NCBI GenBank assembly: GCA_009746045.1
Contig: RPFO01000154.1
Location: 5,766,146 to 5,830,145 of the forward strand
Length of the DNA stretch: 64,000 nucleotides
Reading direction: 5' to 3'
DNA from: Mesostigma viride
Taxonomy: Eukaryota > Streptophyta > Mesostigmatophyceae > Mesostigmatales > Mesostigmataceae
Numbering within the stretch: the first letter of the stretch is position 1; every line of letters begins with the position of its first letter. Below, piece after piece: positions 1 through 11,385 of the stretch. Under the pieces are notes generated by a model. The model did no database searches. It was not told where the DNA came from and was given only the letters and a program-made list of their open reading frames with translations. Made by a program: the position numbers and the translations under genes.

Positions 1-56
1 ATGTGCGACAGGAAGTAAAGCACCAGGCATGTGCGACAGGAAGTAAAGCACCAGGC
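1..56. repeat. 28-bp tandem repeat, two copies
   Basis: A 28-bp unit beginning ATGTGCGACAGGAAGTAAAG occurs at 1-28 and 29-56, and a third copy starts at 57 and breaks off after about 10 bases. The array probably continues to the left of the window. No coding potential is evident; it may lie in an intron of the minus-strand dynein gene that leaves the window here. Confidence 0.9.
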
Positions 57-477
57 ATGTGCGACAAAAGAACGACAACGGGAAGAGGGGACAGGGAAGG
101 GAGGCGCGAAAGGGGAAGGGGAAAAAGAAACGGCAAAGGGAGGGGAAAGGAGAGGGGTTTCAGAAGAGAGAGAGGATGGTAAGGGCAACCGTGCGATGGT
201 TTTGCATGGCGACACTAGTTGGCTGGGTTCCCATTGGAGAACGAGGTGCCGAAGAAGGGAGGGGCCGAAGAAGGCGATAGGCAAGCTAGACGCTGGACAT
301 TTGTTGGAGCACTACGATGCAGCAAGGGGAAGGAATCCTTGATTTGGGAGTGAAATACTGCCCCTGTCCTTGCCTGGGGGGCCATATGTCAACCAGCTCC
401 TGGTCACACATGAGCTGGCAGGCCACGCAAGGCGTATCATCCGCCGTAAATTATTGTGGCAGCGCGCCTTGGAGAAG

Positions 478-880
478 CATCCACTATCGCCCAAACATCT
501 ACTATCCAACATCTGCATCCACTATCGCTGAAACATCCACTATCTAACATCTGCATCCACTATTGCTGAAACATCCACTATCTAACATCTGCATCCACTA
601 TCGCCCAAACATCCACTATCTAACATCTACATCCACTATCGCCCAAACATCTACTATCTAACATCTGCATCCACTATCGCTGAAACATCCACTATCTAAC
701 ATCTGCATCCACTATTGCTGAAACATCCACTATCTAACATCTGCATCCACTATCGCCCAAACATCCACTATCTAACATCTACATCCACTATCGCCCAAAC
801 ATCTACTATCTAACATCTGCATCCACTATCGCTGAAACATCTGCAATCTAACATCTACATCCACTATCGCTGAATCATCC
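478..880. repeat. 38-bp minisatellite
   Basis: About ten imperfect copies of a 38-bp unit built from AACATCTGCATCCACTATCG and a second half CTGAAACATCCACTATCT. Variants alternate between CGCTGAAA and CGCCCAAA, so a higher-order 76-bp or longer period is visible. It lies downstream of the last dynein exon seen (minus strand), so it is probably intronic. Confidence 0.9.
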
Positions 881-1121
881 AGGCTACGAGGAAACCTGTT
901 CCCGCCACCAGCATGTCGCAGGGCACTACGATGCATGGGTGGTGAATGGATGGTGGGTGGATTATGGACGAATCCGGCATTGGACTATGCATGGATTTGA
1001 TGTCTGTCTCCTCTGACATCAGGCAAATGGTTCTGCCCATCTACTCATGCTGTAGAAGAGCATCTCCTACTGTCCAAGAAGACAACCAGTTACTGTCCTC
1101 TCTTCATGCTGGCCGCCTGAC

Positions 1122-4100
1122 CTTGCGTATCTTGAGCAGCGCCTTCTGGTGGTAGCGCTGGAGGTGGAACAGCTTCTCTTGGAGTGCGACACGGCACGCG
1201 TTCGTCTTGCGCTTGCGCACGCACTTGCGCCACGTGGCAAAGCCTTTCCAGATCTTGTACTGCGGCCACGGTGACGGTAAGTAGTAAGCCGCGGCCGCCA
1301 TGAAGTAGGGTAAGGAAAGATTAAAGTTTTTCTTGTTCGCAAGGGTAACGACCAGACAAGGGCCCAGGACATTCAAAGCAGGACATTAAGGCACACAGAG
1401 GATGACTTACCAGAAGGGTAAATGATGGGTTAATCTAATGTGATGAAATACTGAGAAAGACGGAGCAATTATAACTTGTACGAGCAAGCCGGCTGAGAAA
1501 ACTTGCAAATGGTGCCCGAAACTCCGGTGCGAGGTGTCAAACTGCAGACGAGCTTGGACCATGATGTGCGACTTCATCCAGCAGAACTGATGGAGGTACT
1601 CCAATCGTCGACATAGAAATGGAAGCAGCTACACTAGAAAGATAGGGCAGTATCTATTTGCTTAATCATTAGAATGACAGGGCAGCCACTTGTCTATATC
1701 TAGTAGAGTGGCAGGACAGCCAAATGCTATATTTAGTTAAGTGACAGGGTAGCAGAAAGATGCCAGTTCCGTTCGAGTGACAGGGCAGCCAGTCGTCTAT
1801 TTTGAGTAGAGTAACAGGGCAGCCGGTTGTCTATAGCAAACCAGCATCAACATGTTGAGCGACTTCATGAAGCGGAACAGGTGGTAGACAATCCTATCGT
1901 TTATCCATTTACGCGCATGTCAATGTACCAGTTTGAACACGTTGAGAGTCTTCATGAAGTGGAACAGGTGGTACTCCCTCTCCCACTGATCCATCGGAGT
2001 AAAGTCTGGACCACCCGTGGCGAGGCGAGGCGCGCAAAACATGCCACAAGGCATGTCCACACACAGCCAAGACATCCAAGCAACAGATGGCGGATAATGG
2101 TTGCTTCAGGGTCAATATAGTGCGTTTCAAAGAATACAATGAACATTTCACAACAACATTTTCACAATCCAACCCTTTTGAAGCCGCAGAAAAAATCCAC
2201 GCATTGAACGAAATGGTGTGGCAGTGGATGGCTCGCCATGTATTCTCTAGACCTGCCACTAAGACTCCCGAGCCATTAGTGCATCAAAACAGCAGTGGAT
2301 GACCGTAGCTAGCTGATTAGTAGAAAAGGAGTGCAACATACCAAGCTTACTAGTCTTTATTACCATCGAAACTGAGCCATAAGTGTCTCTGTTGTAGGGA
2401 CAGGGAGCACTTGTGCACAAGGCCCCACGGGTGGCCATTTAATGAGCTCGGTGTTGGTATTGTGGAATGGGGCCTTACAAGTGGTAGCCTCGCCAAATGC
2501 CTGACCATGCCAGATCAAGTAATCAGATTATGCGAGCATACTTTACCCAGGGACCAATAGGCTTGCAACGCAATTACTTGGCTCATAACAATTCAACCGT
2601 ACACCTTAACCGTAACCATAACCATCAACAAGGTACACCCCAAGGCCCGCGTTTAATCTTCCCAGGTTTAAGATCTTGAGGCCCTGAATTTTCGAATTTC
2701 AGTTTTAAGGTCGCAGGGCTGGCTTTGGGCACAAGATCTTGAAGTAGGTGCAAAAGGCTGTGAAGTCATGGTCAGAGATGCGCGATATAGATTATGTACT
2801 CAGGTTTACCGCCGCAACTTTAGGATCGTACAGGTCTCAACTTTAAGATTGTTAGCCCTGGATTTGATTTCAGGTTAAAGATTGCAACCCTGGGTTGGCC
2901 GGACCCCAATCTTAAACGTGGGCCTAGGGGTGTACTAGTATATCTCAACCCAGCAATGGCGGCAATCAGCGTCACTAATCAGCGTTGGTAACGAACAATG
3001 GGTGCAATCAGCATTACTGATCCGCGCTGGTGACAAACAAGGCCTTGCCCGCACTCTCACTTACCTACCGGATTACTCCATGTGCGCTGACCACGAACAA
3101 GCGGTCCTGGATGAGGGCGTCAGGCTACCTTACCTGCAATGGTACTACTAACAAACAAGGCCCTACCCGCGATCCCAAGGAGGTACTGCGCCCTCCATTA
3201 GTACGGCTAACTACTAACACGAAAAGGCCCTACCCGCGATCCCAAGGAGGTACTGCGCCCTCCATTAGTACGGCTAACTACTAACAGGACAAGGCCCTAC
3301 CCGCGATCCCATGGAGGTGCTGCGCCCTCCATTAGTACAGCTAACTACTAACAGGACAAGGCCCTACCCGCGATCCCGTTTAGGTACTGCGTGATGCCCT
3401 GCGTGCTGATGGTGAAGTAATGGTCCTGATTGAGGCTCGCGTGGTGCACGATGGTCAGATCGTACGGGTTGTAGATCGTGCTGTTCTCCTCCCGCTGCGT
3501 CAGGTAGACGAATTCGGATGACCGTAGCTGCTGCCGAACGGCGGCTGCGAGGGGGGGGGGGGAGGGAATTAAATGTCAGGTGTAAACATTTGAAGGGGGG
3601 GGGGGGCACCAAATACAAACATTTGTGAGGCTGGTGGTGGTTAAAGGTCAAGTATCGACATTTGCAGTGGACAGGCGTTCAGGCAGTCCCGGGGGGTGTT
3701 GTCGGTCAAGCTCCAGTGGATGCACAGCCCTCAGCCATCGTTATATTTGTAGCAAACCAATGTTGTGGACAGGCCAGCGTCATATTAGCAATTAAACTAA
3801 CATCGTGGACAGGCAAGCGGTCCAAGGTCATGGATCTAAGGCTGCAGTTTTTAGTATAACAAGACTGAGGTTTTGAACATAATTCACTGTACCTGTTGCA
3901 TCGTCACCGCAGCCAAGTCAGTAAGTATGGGCCTAGCTTAACCACCCGCAAACTAGAATCAAGCGGGCCACCCGCAAACTAGAATCAAGCGGGCCTACCA
4001 CGTTTGGGCCTAGCTTAACCACCCGCAAACTAGAAATAAGAGGGCCTAGTATGGTATGGTTCATTTTTAAGCGTAGCAACCCACCAAGTATGGGGTGCGT

Positions 4101-5060
4101 GGGCATGGCCGATATTCGCCTTACAGCCATGGGCCATACTTCAGAACCTGCCCATTAGAACCAGGAGAGCTTACCAAGTATGGGGTGCGTGGGCATGGCT
4201 GATATTCGCCTTACAGCCATGGGCCATACTTCAGAACCTGCCGATTTGAACCAGGAGGGCTTACCAAGTATGGGCGGCGTGGGCATGGCCGATATGCTCG
4301 CCGCGGTCGCGCCATCTGACGGCACCTGGCGCGACCCCTTGCGACTGCTGGCGGGCCGCGCATGCATCTTCCGGAACGCCTCGTGCGGGATGCCAGAACC
4401 GGCCTCCAGGGCGTGGGGGACGCCAGCATTACCCTCCGGTCCTCTCGCCCCCCTCTCTGTGTAAAGTCTCTCTGTTTTAAGCACATTGGCATCGACTACC
4501 TGGGGAGATGCCCACGATAAGCTGGCTCCCGGCACGTCCCTCCGTGGGCTGGCCGTGTCCATCAATGCCTCGCCTCGCCCCGGTGACATGTGGGCCTCCG
4601 CCGGGGGGGGTTCCCCCGCCGCACCCTGGGAGGTGGCTCTCCACTTGCCCTGGGGGTCCCAGGCTGTGGTGGGACGAGAGGCGGAGGATAGCACGGGCAC
4701 TGGGCGACCTGACGCGGCGGACGTGATCCTGACACGCTGCTGGGCGGCCGCAGGGGACACGGAGGAGGGCCGGAGGACGCGGGAGCCCGTGAAGGCATAA
4801 CCCCCCTGGGGGGACACCGGGGAGGAGATGGTGGCGGTGACGGGGAACAGTCCGACATCATCGGGGGAGCTGAGGCTGCGGTGGCCGGGCAGCTCGGGGA
4901 GCATGCTTTGCCGGCTGCGCTTTGGCGGGCTGTCACGCGGGGACATGGCGAGCCGGGCGCGGTGAACCTGGGCGGCCGGGGCCGGCGCCGTGGGCGACAT
5001 GGATTGTTGGTCCGTCTTCCGTTCGGCTCCGGACCAGACCACGGGCTTTCGAGCTCCATT
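1122..5060 (-). CDS. Axonemal dynein heavy chain, partial (N-terminal region, four exons)
   Basis: Dynein heavy chains are ATPase motors of cilia; this part belongs to the N-terminal tail. Four exons join with matching phases: 5060-4265 (disordered, Pro/Ser-rich, about 265 codons), 3544-3368 (SEFVYLTQREEN, YNPYDLTIVHHASLNQDHYF, TISTQGITQY), 2005-1929 (DFTPMDQWEREYHLF) and 1259-1122 (YKIWKGFATWRK, CVRKRKTNACR, LLKIRK). The order and motifs match dynein tails, where a TISxxGVT segment is followed by an EFTxLxxWEREYxLF segment and then YxxWKxFxxWRK. Splice sites: CTTG|GTAAGC, GCGG|GTAGGG, ACTG|GTACAT and AAG|GTCAGG as donors; CTCGCAG (after a C-rich tract), GTCCAG and CCGCAG as acceptors. Upstream and downstream exons are not resolved; the motor lies to the left of the window. 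The N-terminal disordered exon is linked by phase only. An inner-arm type is my guess. Confidence 0.78.
1625..1895. repeat. Intronic imperfect repeats including an exon-end copy
   Basis: Imperfect repeats around the core GACAGGGCAGCC followed by TTGTCTAT recur four to five times between 1660 and 1835. Bases about 1845-1892 are a diverged copy of the end of dynein exon 2005-1929, offset by about 87 bp (shared GAACAGGTGGTA and TTCATGAAG), and keep a GT at the place of the donor. A still more diverged copy is visible near 1560-1600. Confidence 0.65.
3157..3390. repeat. 67-bp tandem repeat carrying a splice donor
   Basis: Four copies start at 3157, 3224, 3291 and 3358, each 67 bp apart. The last copy overlaps the end of the dynein exon 3544-3368: every unit contains, on the minus strand, a version of the exon end (GCAGTACCT to GATCGCGG), then the donor GTAGGGCC. 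The intron thus starts with repeated copies of its own exon-intron border. Confidence 0.9.
3940..4050. repeat. Short intronic minisatellite
   Basis: Three imperfect copies of a 26-40 bp unit containing CCCGCAAACTAGAATCAAG and CGGGCC lie in the dynein intron between exons 5060-4265 and 3544-3368. The unit has CCCGC and GCGGG ends that could pair as a small hairpin. Confidence 0.75.
4081..4270. repeat. 90-bp tandem repeat of an exon end and donor
   Basis: Three copies of CCAAGTATGGGGTGCGTGG-like sequence begin near 4083, 4173 and 4263 (period 90). The copy at 4263 is the real end of the exon 5060-4265; the other two, in the intron, keep about 35 bp of exon similarity and a donor (GTAAGC in the second, GTGGGT in the third). 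Because 90 is a multiple of three, the reading frame stays open through the second copy. Confidence 0.85.
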
Positions 5061-6418
5061 CTGCGGGTAGTTTGAGTCGTTGGCAGCGTTTGAAACGTGC
5101 GCGCACGAGCAGAGGCCATTAATTTGATTCCGTATGCGTGCCATTGTCTGACACGGGAAATGAGTAACAGCTGCGCCATGCGGGTAGCGTGCGATTATGA
5201 GAGGGTCGATTGCGATGGATACACGTGTTGTCAGCTGTAGCTTCTTCGTAGCACATTAGTAATGACATTAGGCAAACGTCATATTATAGCACCACACAGC
5301 TTAATTATTTACATGCTAGCGAGTTATGCGACGCGCAATTATTTACCTGGCCAAGGTAGACTCTGGATTTCAATTGAGCCAGAGACAGCGAAGTTCCTGC
5401 CGTCTGTGGCCGGCCTGGGTTAGCACGCTGGCCGTCTTCCTGATCCCTTGAATCACGCCGATGCCTATCCATTTCTTCCTAGAAATTCAAGCTAGCAATC
5501 TGCTAAACTAACCGTGTGATTCCCATTCAGCCCACCCAAAGAAAACCTCGCATGCTGGCGGCATAAGTGGTGCCGGGCCCAACCACTCGCGCAATGGTAG
5601 TAATTGGGCATTAAAATCCTTTTTTTCCAAGCCCATTCATCAAGATAGAATATATATTCGTGCATATTGCCTTCACAAATTGCTTTGCTCGCAGTGAATG
5701 CAGCTTCCATAACTAGCTGTTTGCCTAATTTGGGTACCAATTCCCCTGGTGCCGTCCGCGCGCATAATTTGACCGTAGCTGTCATGCTCAGTGCCCGTTG
5801 GTCTCCAGGACTGGTGCGTATCTCAATCTTGCCGTCTGGGCACGTTTCCGTCCCTACGATCGGACTCATTTCGTATACAGTTTACTGTACGGTACAGTAG
5901 AATGAGCGTGGGACACAACAACAACAGTACTGTACTGTACAGTAGAATGAGCGATCTGCTGCCCACGTGCGGCGTGGGATTCAACTAACTGACTAACTAA
6001 GAATGAGCGATTCCAAAACTACCCTGAAGGGACGTCTCATAACCCTAGGCTGCTGCTCGGGTTCTCCCGTGATAACAGTTACAGTAGGGGCGTGGCCAGG
6101 AGCGGGGGACGACCCGAAGACAGCCCCGCATTTCGCATGATGATGGTGGTTATGGAGGCAGAGCCAACTGGCTATGGTGTGCGGGGCGTGTAGAACAGCT
6201 CTTTGATCTTTGATCTACTTGTATCTCTGCACGGCATTCCTCGTCCCTGTTGCTGGTCGGCCCCTACAATAAGCGCAGTCATCGCGCATTTTCTGGTCGT
6301 TTGGAAACTTGAAATTGTATGCTGTGCCTGGGGATCTAGGGCCTGGTGCATTTACAGGACGCGGTTTTCCGTGCCTAGAGCATAAGGTTTTCAACTCTTC
6401 AATCTCAATCCGGTCGAA
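5061..6418. other. Intergenic or intronic stretch before NDUFB4
   Basis: This stretch holds one coding-like minus-strand segment (5492-5869, listed apart) and two copies of TACAGTAGAATGAGCG around 5890-5960 with a TACTGTACTGTACAGTAG tract. I see no TATA box or other clear promoter signal for the gene at 6419. Confidence 0.5.
5492..5869 (-). CDS. Hypothetical protein or exon
   Basis: I do not recognise this open frame of 125 codons. Its first 66 residues or so have balanced, protein-like composition (TETCPDGKIEIRTSPGDQ, TAPGELVPKLGKQLVMEAAF) with a likely amphipathic helix near KLGKQLVMEAAFTASKAI. After residue 66 the composition changes, and a GTGAAG at that point could be a splice donor, so only about 5869-5680 may be coding. 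It could be an upstream exon of the dynein gene or a small separate gene; the phase does not fit direct splicing to the exon at 5060. Confidence 0.35.
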   Translation of the reverse strand: MSPIVGTETCPDGKIEIRTSPGDQRALSMTATVKLCARTAPGELVPKLGKQLVMEAAFTASKAICEGNMHEYIFYLDEWAWKKRILMPNYYHCASGWARHHLCRQHARFSLGGLNGNHTVSLADC

Positions 6419-6634
6419 ATGGGTGCGGACTTAAAAGTAAAGCCTAACAAGTTTGTGGAGGACTGGGGTACCTTCCGTGAGACCGTCGAGTTCCGATTCC
6501 GGTTTACGCCAAGGAACGTGGCGGTGTTTGGCATTTGTGCCGTCGGAATTCCTCTCGCGATCTACAACTTGGTGGCTTGGGAATTCGCTGTTCGGGATGA
6601 GAAAGCGGGAGTTCCCGCGAGGAAGATGCTGTAA
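6419..6634 (+). CDS. NDUFB4: NADH dehydrogenase (complex I) subunit B15/NDUFB4-like
   Basis: A 71-residue protein of the short plant-type NDUFB4 (B15) family, an accessory subunit of the membrane arm of mitochondrial complex I. The match covers the whole length: NKFVEDWGTFRE near the start, then FRFTPRNVAVFG leading into one transmembrane helix (about residues 34-53), then REx-like EFAVRDEKAG and the terminal RKML. The family consensus has NKFIEEWG, RRNFALIG, DEDAG and RKFL at the same places. The single ATG is the only possible start and no intron is needed. The stop lies within CTGTAAAA, which contains TGTAA, a common algal polyadenylation motif, though I cannot say it is used. No nearby gene shares its function. 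Confidence 0.88.
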   Translation: MGADLKVKPNKFVEDWGTFRETVEFRFRFTPRNVAVFGICAVGIPLAIYNLVAWEFAVRDEKAGVPARKML

Positions 6635-7239
6635 AAACGCAAGGATGTTGAAACTAGCACACCTTGCTGGGGCCACATGAATGACCTTATGGGCAGGCAT
6701 AAGTGCAATCTCTGCCGAAAATGGCCTCGTCACCTCGACCTGCAGCGCACGGACTTGTGGTCAGAAATCAGTCGATCGTAAGTCCCATGGCCTTTTAAGC
6801 ATATGAACCTGCAAGGCAGACAATAGAATGCCCTGTAAAGTGGCTGTGACGTTGCTTTGCTCTCCAGCGATTCCTGCCGTGATCGTACCCGACAAGGAGA
6901 ATCCAGGAGGTGCCCCGTGGTTATGTGGTGGCAGCGACCATTTTGCAATGAATGCAATGGCTCTTTGTCAAGACCACTATGGTCACTCATGCAGATTGGG
7001 GGGGAGTACTGGTGTGGCTTCCGGAGTCGTGACGAGGGTCCTCATGCATTGGCATTGCCACGAACTGAGGCGTTTCTGGAATTTTGATAAAGCAGGAATG
7101 CGCAGGTCAGCAAATGTCAACGATCAATGGTGGGCGATATTTCTGACGCCTTTTGTAACAGTTTTCAACATCTAACATTTTCTATTGATTTACTTGTTGT
7201 CTTCCCAATTGTGTACACCATTCTTGCGATAGGACATAG
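6635..7239. other. Intergenic, nothing recognised
   Basis: Short open frames on both strands here are not conserved in composition or motif. I see no repeat, RNA gene or transposon end until the TIR element starting at 7240. Confidence 0.5.
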
Positions 7240-8204
7240 CTGGCTGTCCGCGACACTCCCGGAGCTAGTGTATACAGGGGGGGGGGGGTAGCCCCCCCCC
7301 ACCCCCCCACCCCCAAAACTGGGGGGCGGGGGGTAAGGGGTTGGACCCCCCCCCCCCCCCCCCAAGAAAATGGGGGGGGGGGGGTTAGGGGTTTTTGGAT
7401 GCAGCCCCCCCCCCCCCCCTCCCTGAAATATAAATATTTTCCGGGTAAATGGGTATTTTTTATTAACCAATAGCGGAATATCGGTAGGTTAAGAGGTACC
7501 ACGTATCGACCAGCTGGTTACCCACTGAGGGTAGTGTGATAGGTGAAAGGTTTAGAACGGGAGCATTATGTGACCAGGGGAGCCAAGTGACGCGCGTAAG
7601 GTCACCGTGAGGAATGCAAGTAAACACCCTGTTGCGTCCCAGGTATAAATATTAGCTTTACCCATTAGAAGTCCAGTGGCTTCCGTGGTCTAGTAAGGCT
7701 CCGTTTTAGCCACTGACATCTTGATACCCTAGGCTTAGCAGGGATTACCTATTGGCTATCAAAGAGACAACCATTTGGAATAAACGTACACCTATTTACC
7801 TGGATAAATATTACTCCTTTCCCCTCCCCTAAACCCTTCTTCCCTTCATCATGATTTGCAGCAACTCAATACGATTCAGTCCAGTCTCTCTTTGTGCCCC
7901 TACGTGGCATTTTCGCTTAGTATTCCTTACTTCTCAGAGGCCGCTCCCCCCCCCCGCGCCACTTCCCCTGCGTTTTGCCACCGGAACTACCCGCGCCCCA
8001 CCGGAACTACCCGCGCCCAAGCAGAGAGTTGTTTTTTAATACACTTAAGGATATATAAATTTTTGGGGGGCCGACCCCCCCCCCCCCCCCCCAAAACTGG
8101 GGGGGGGGGGGTCGGGGGTCAAGACCCCCCCCACCCCCCCACCCCAGAAAATGCCCCCCCGGGGGGTGGTATACACTAGCTCCGGGAGTGTCGCGGACAG
8201 CCAG
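7240..8204. mobile_element. DNA transposon-like element with 36-bp TIRs and long G/C homopolymers
   Basis: A perfect 36-bp inverted repeat starting CTGGCTGTCCGC lies at 7240-7275 and 8169-8204, flanked on both sides by ATAG (7236-7239 and 8205-8208), a likely 4-bp target duplication. Just inside each TIR are runs of 11-18 G or C arranged so that G and C runs can pair with each other. The 965-bp element has no transposase; the middle (about 7440-8050) is ordinary sequence. That middle includes, near 7440 and 7780, motifs resembling LINE D tails (AAATGGGTAT... and GGAATAAACGTACACC). It looks like a non-autonomous (MITE-like) element of a family I cannot name. Confidence 0.8.
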
Positions 8205-8728
8205 ATAGTATAAGGGCTTATATCGCATAGGTCCGTGCGTAGTACTCCTGCGCACTTAGGTCTAGTGGTGAGTTAGCTTCTATAGATTCAGCAATATCGG
8301 ACATATTGGCACCCCTCTCCGGTAAAGAGGTTTTTCGCATTTGGGCTGTTTCGAAACGTGAAGTGAGATGCCTTCGGATCAGGAGACTCACACAGCCGCG
8401 ACATCATGCCAAAGGTCCTATGTTCGATTCCTTGCTGGTAGCTTCTGGGCTTTCTTACTTTCCGTGTTCCGCGGAATCTCAGATTTGGGCAGCTAGCGTT
8501 TTCACGTTTGTTGCTTTCTGACGACAATAGTTTAAGGGCTTGAGGGGTACACGGTGCCATGGCCCATGCAGTTTGCATGGTAGGCATCTCGGAATTCGGT
8601 ACATGCTCCTCTTTTATGTATCAGGTCAGAAGGGCACTTCTTTATTTGTAGTAGCTAGCTATGCAGGTCCGCCCTCTGGCCCGGAAGCCAGCGGTGCCAC
8701 TAGTCAAGGATTAGGTTGCCTCGGCTCC
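8205..8728. other. Intergenic, nothing recognised
   Basis: No gene, RNA or element is supported. A GTTCGATTCC string near 8422 resembles a tRNA B box, but no cloverleaf can be drawn around it. Confidence 0.45.
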
Positions 8729-8999
8729 CCCTGGGCTAGCCTAGCTGGCCATCGGCATCGCCTGAGCCCAAACGCAGTCGCCCTGCGGAATCGCCCCCTG
8801 CCGAGCCGAGCTGGGATGCAGTCATCTTTGACGCTACATCCGACGCGTGGTGGCAAGAAGGTTACGCAGATCCCGGCCGGTTCCTGCACAACCTGTTTCA
8901 CGGGACGCACGCCTCGATTCTTGCTCTGCGCCAGCACCTTCATGCCCAACAACGTCTCATTGTGCGACTGGCCGCAAGCTTGCCGCTGACAGCGGCCCA
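8729..8999 (+). CDS. Uncharacterised open frame, possible retroelement ORF fragment
   Basis: A 90-codon open stretch with protein-like composition (SWDAVIFDATSDAWW, GYADPGRFLHNLFHG, ASILALRQHLHAQQRLIV) ending in TAG at about 8999. It has no ATG at its beginning. It sits directly upstream of a LINE A fragment on the same strand, so it may be part of a LINE ORF1 or an unrelated host exon. I do not recognise the family. Frames after 8999 (Pro-rich to 9160) are broken. Confidence 0.3.
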
Positions 9000-9295
9000 C
9001 TAGCTCCTGCACACCTTTCCTCGCCCCCACCTCCAGAACCTTGCCCTCTGCTCCCTCCTTGGGAACTCTGCCACCGAGATCTGGACCCCCCCGTCTCCGC
9101 AATCGCCTTCCGCTCCATCCTCAAGGAGGCCTTCGAGCAGCACGTGACCCCCCTCGCCAGATGTGGCGGCCATGGACGGCGCGGTCACCAACATGCTGCG
9201 TTCCATTTTCAGAGTAGGATATGCTGCTCATGTCCGCAATGAGGACCTGTACCAGGGCATGCCATATATCACCAGCATGCATTAAGGGGAGGGTC

Positions 9296-11191
9296 CCATA
9301 GAAATATATCAAAACTTACCCCCCCTGATAACTACAGAAATGCAACTGACAACCACTGAATGATGTTTGGGGACCATAAACATGATGTTTGGGCATGCAT
9401 ACCACCACTTGTTGGGGGTACTACCCCCAGCCATACACCGGCTATGAGCTAAAAATAGAAAAAAAACGCTGTCCGGGGCACATCTTGCCCAGAACAGTGG
9501 GAGAACCAGTTGCATGAAAAAAGCACACCCCATATAAAAATGTCATGGGACATTGTTTCTACCTGATTGGATCAACAAAATCAGCACATCCCTTTGAGTT
9601 ATTAATTTTTGGGCCAAAAATACACTTTTTTAGGCGGGGCGTCCCCATACACACTCATAACACATCAATTAGGCCTGAAAAGCACAAGTCAAATTCTGTC
9701 ATGGCCATAGAAGGCACTGTCAAAGTTTGGTGGCATTCTGAGCTCAGCTGTAGCAGTTATTAAGTTTGGCAGTCGGCCACCTGTGCAGACGCTAAGGAAG
9801 GCATTAGTGAGTATTAAGGCACACTAACACTTCCTATGCCATCCAAAAGGCTCCTGACCATGCCCAATTTGACCACACTGTACAAGGAGGTGGCTGGGCA
9901 CGTCATGTGCCCTTGCCTTACCTCGACACGGGCAACCTGTTGCGTGTATGCACAACAATGAGGCAGGTAGCTCTACATGCCTAGCCAACACTTCTAAAGC
10001 ATATTCCAGGTTTATGGTGTGGGCATCATCCCAAAACCAAGCTCAAACACACCCTAGAAAGCCATATCCACTAATTGCCCAACAACAAGGGTAACAACAG
10101 ACAGTCCACAGAGAAAGCAGAATTATCATACATGCTGATTGCCAAGGCTTCTTACCATGGTTACCTTGCCTTGCTAGCATATGAATTAGGGCTCTCCCAT
10201 TTTAGTGGGAGAATTAAAGGCCAACAAGACAACGATAACCCCTACCTACGTGCAGTTCCACCCATGCAGTATGCCCCTCAGAAAACCACTGCCACCTTTC
10301 TTTCCAGCGCAATTGTTTGCCAAGAAACAAACTCAAGCTTGTGAGCCTCTAACCACAATGAAGCCTCTGCATGCTAAGAAAGGCCGCGTCAATATTCACA
10401 CAAAACTGAGTGCTGTTAGCAATCTCCTTCCAAGAAACCACTCAGCAAATCCCTGACAACTTGACGATATGCCACGGTCACGCTTTGACACATCCCAGCC
10501 ATGCAACGTACATAAAAACCACTGAAAGGTGCCAGGAATCTGGCGATGCGCAGCACGGAATGGCATTATACCTGGCGCTAACTGCACGGAAAGAAGCCGA
10601 AAACTTGCGTTGATAACCCATAAAGGAAGCGAAACATTCATAGGGTCACGTTGATCGCACGATCGTACCATTACCGGAATTGTCCTTCGCCCAGCGGCGC
10701 AAGAAAGAACAACCTTCCATGGAATAATAAGACGCGCATCCCGCGAGCCTGGAGAGTGTCTTACCGAACACATTGACGGAAATCTTGCCGAAACCCAGCA
10801 AATTTTTTAAAGCTTTACCAATAACGATTTAAACGCATCCTTGACGCTAGGTAAAGCCCATAAAACCTGACAATCACCGCCGCCAGCGTGATTCTAATTT
10901 GTTCCTCTCGACGAAAACATCAGATTGGACCCCCGTGGCGATGGTCATCAATAAAATCATCGACACTGCAAAAAACGCGAACTCCGCTACGAAGTAGTAT
11001 CATTTACTCATCGTCTTTAAGATTCGCTCAGTTTCTCTGCATTCCGCGAGCTATCTTTTTCTAATCTGCCTGAAAGCACGTCGCCATGGCCAGCTCCGGT
11101 AGGGGTGCGCGCCCCGTGCACCACTTTTTCACGGTACGGACGGGTACCGCGAATTTTTCGGCGCCAAAATATTCGCGCCGGGACCGTCCCC
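9296..11191. mobile_element. Non-autonomous piggyBac-like element 1
   Basis: Flanked by TTAA at 9292-9295 and 11192-11195. Its ends are inverted: GGGGAGGGTCCC at the left, and the right end reads GGGGACGGTCCC on the other strand. Removing the element restores continuity of the LINE A sequence at the equivalent of the ATTAAGCA site. No transposase frame is present in its 1896 bp. A GGGGGTACTACCCCC palindrome near 9415 and a following AGCTAAAAATAG resemble subterminal sequence seen in the other two TTAA elements of this window. Confidence 0.82.
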
Positions 11192-11385
11192 TTAAGCAGC
11201 GGCGCCGGCCTGCAGCTCGTAGGGCACCTAGCTCGCACCAACCAGGTAGACACCTCACGTGGCCCCCCCGCAGGACTGCGACCAGCTCAGCCTTGCCGGC
11301 ACCTCCTGAAGTGGGCCGGGCCCCCTAATGTTAGACGCCGCAAGGCCCGCACCTTCAAAGAACAGCTAGTAGAGGACATGGGGGG

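Noticed and set aside
8350-8450. A tRNA-like B box (GTTCGATTCC) as evidence for a tRNA or SINE
   Set aside because: No T-stem pairing, acceptor stem or convincing A box can be drawn.
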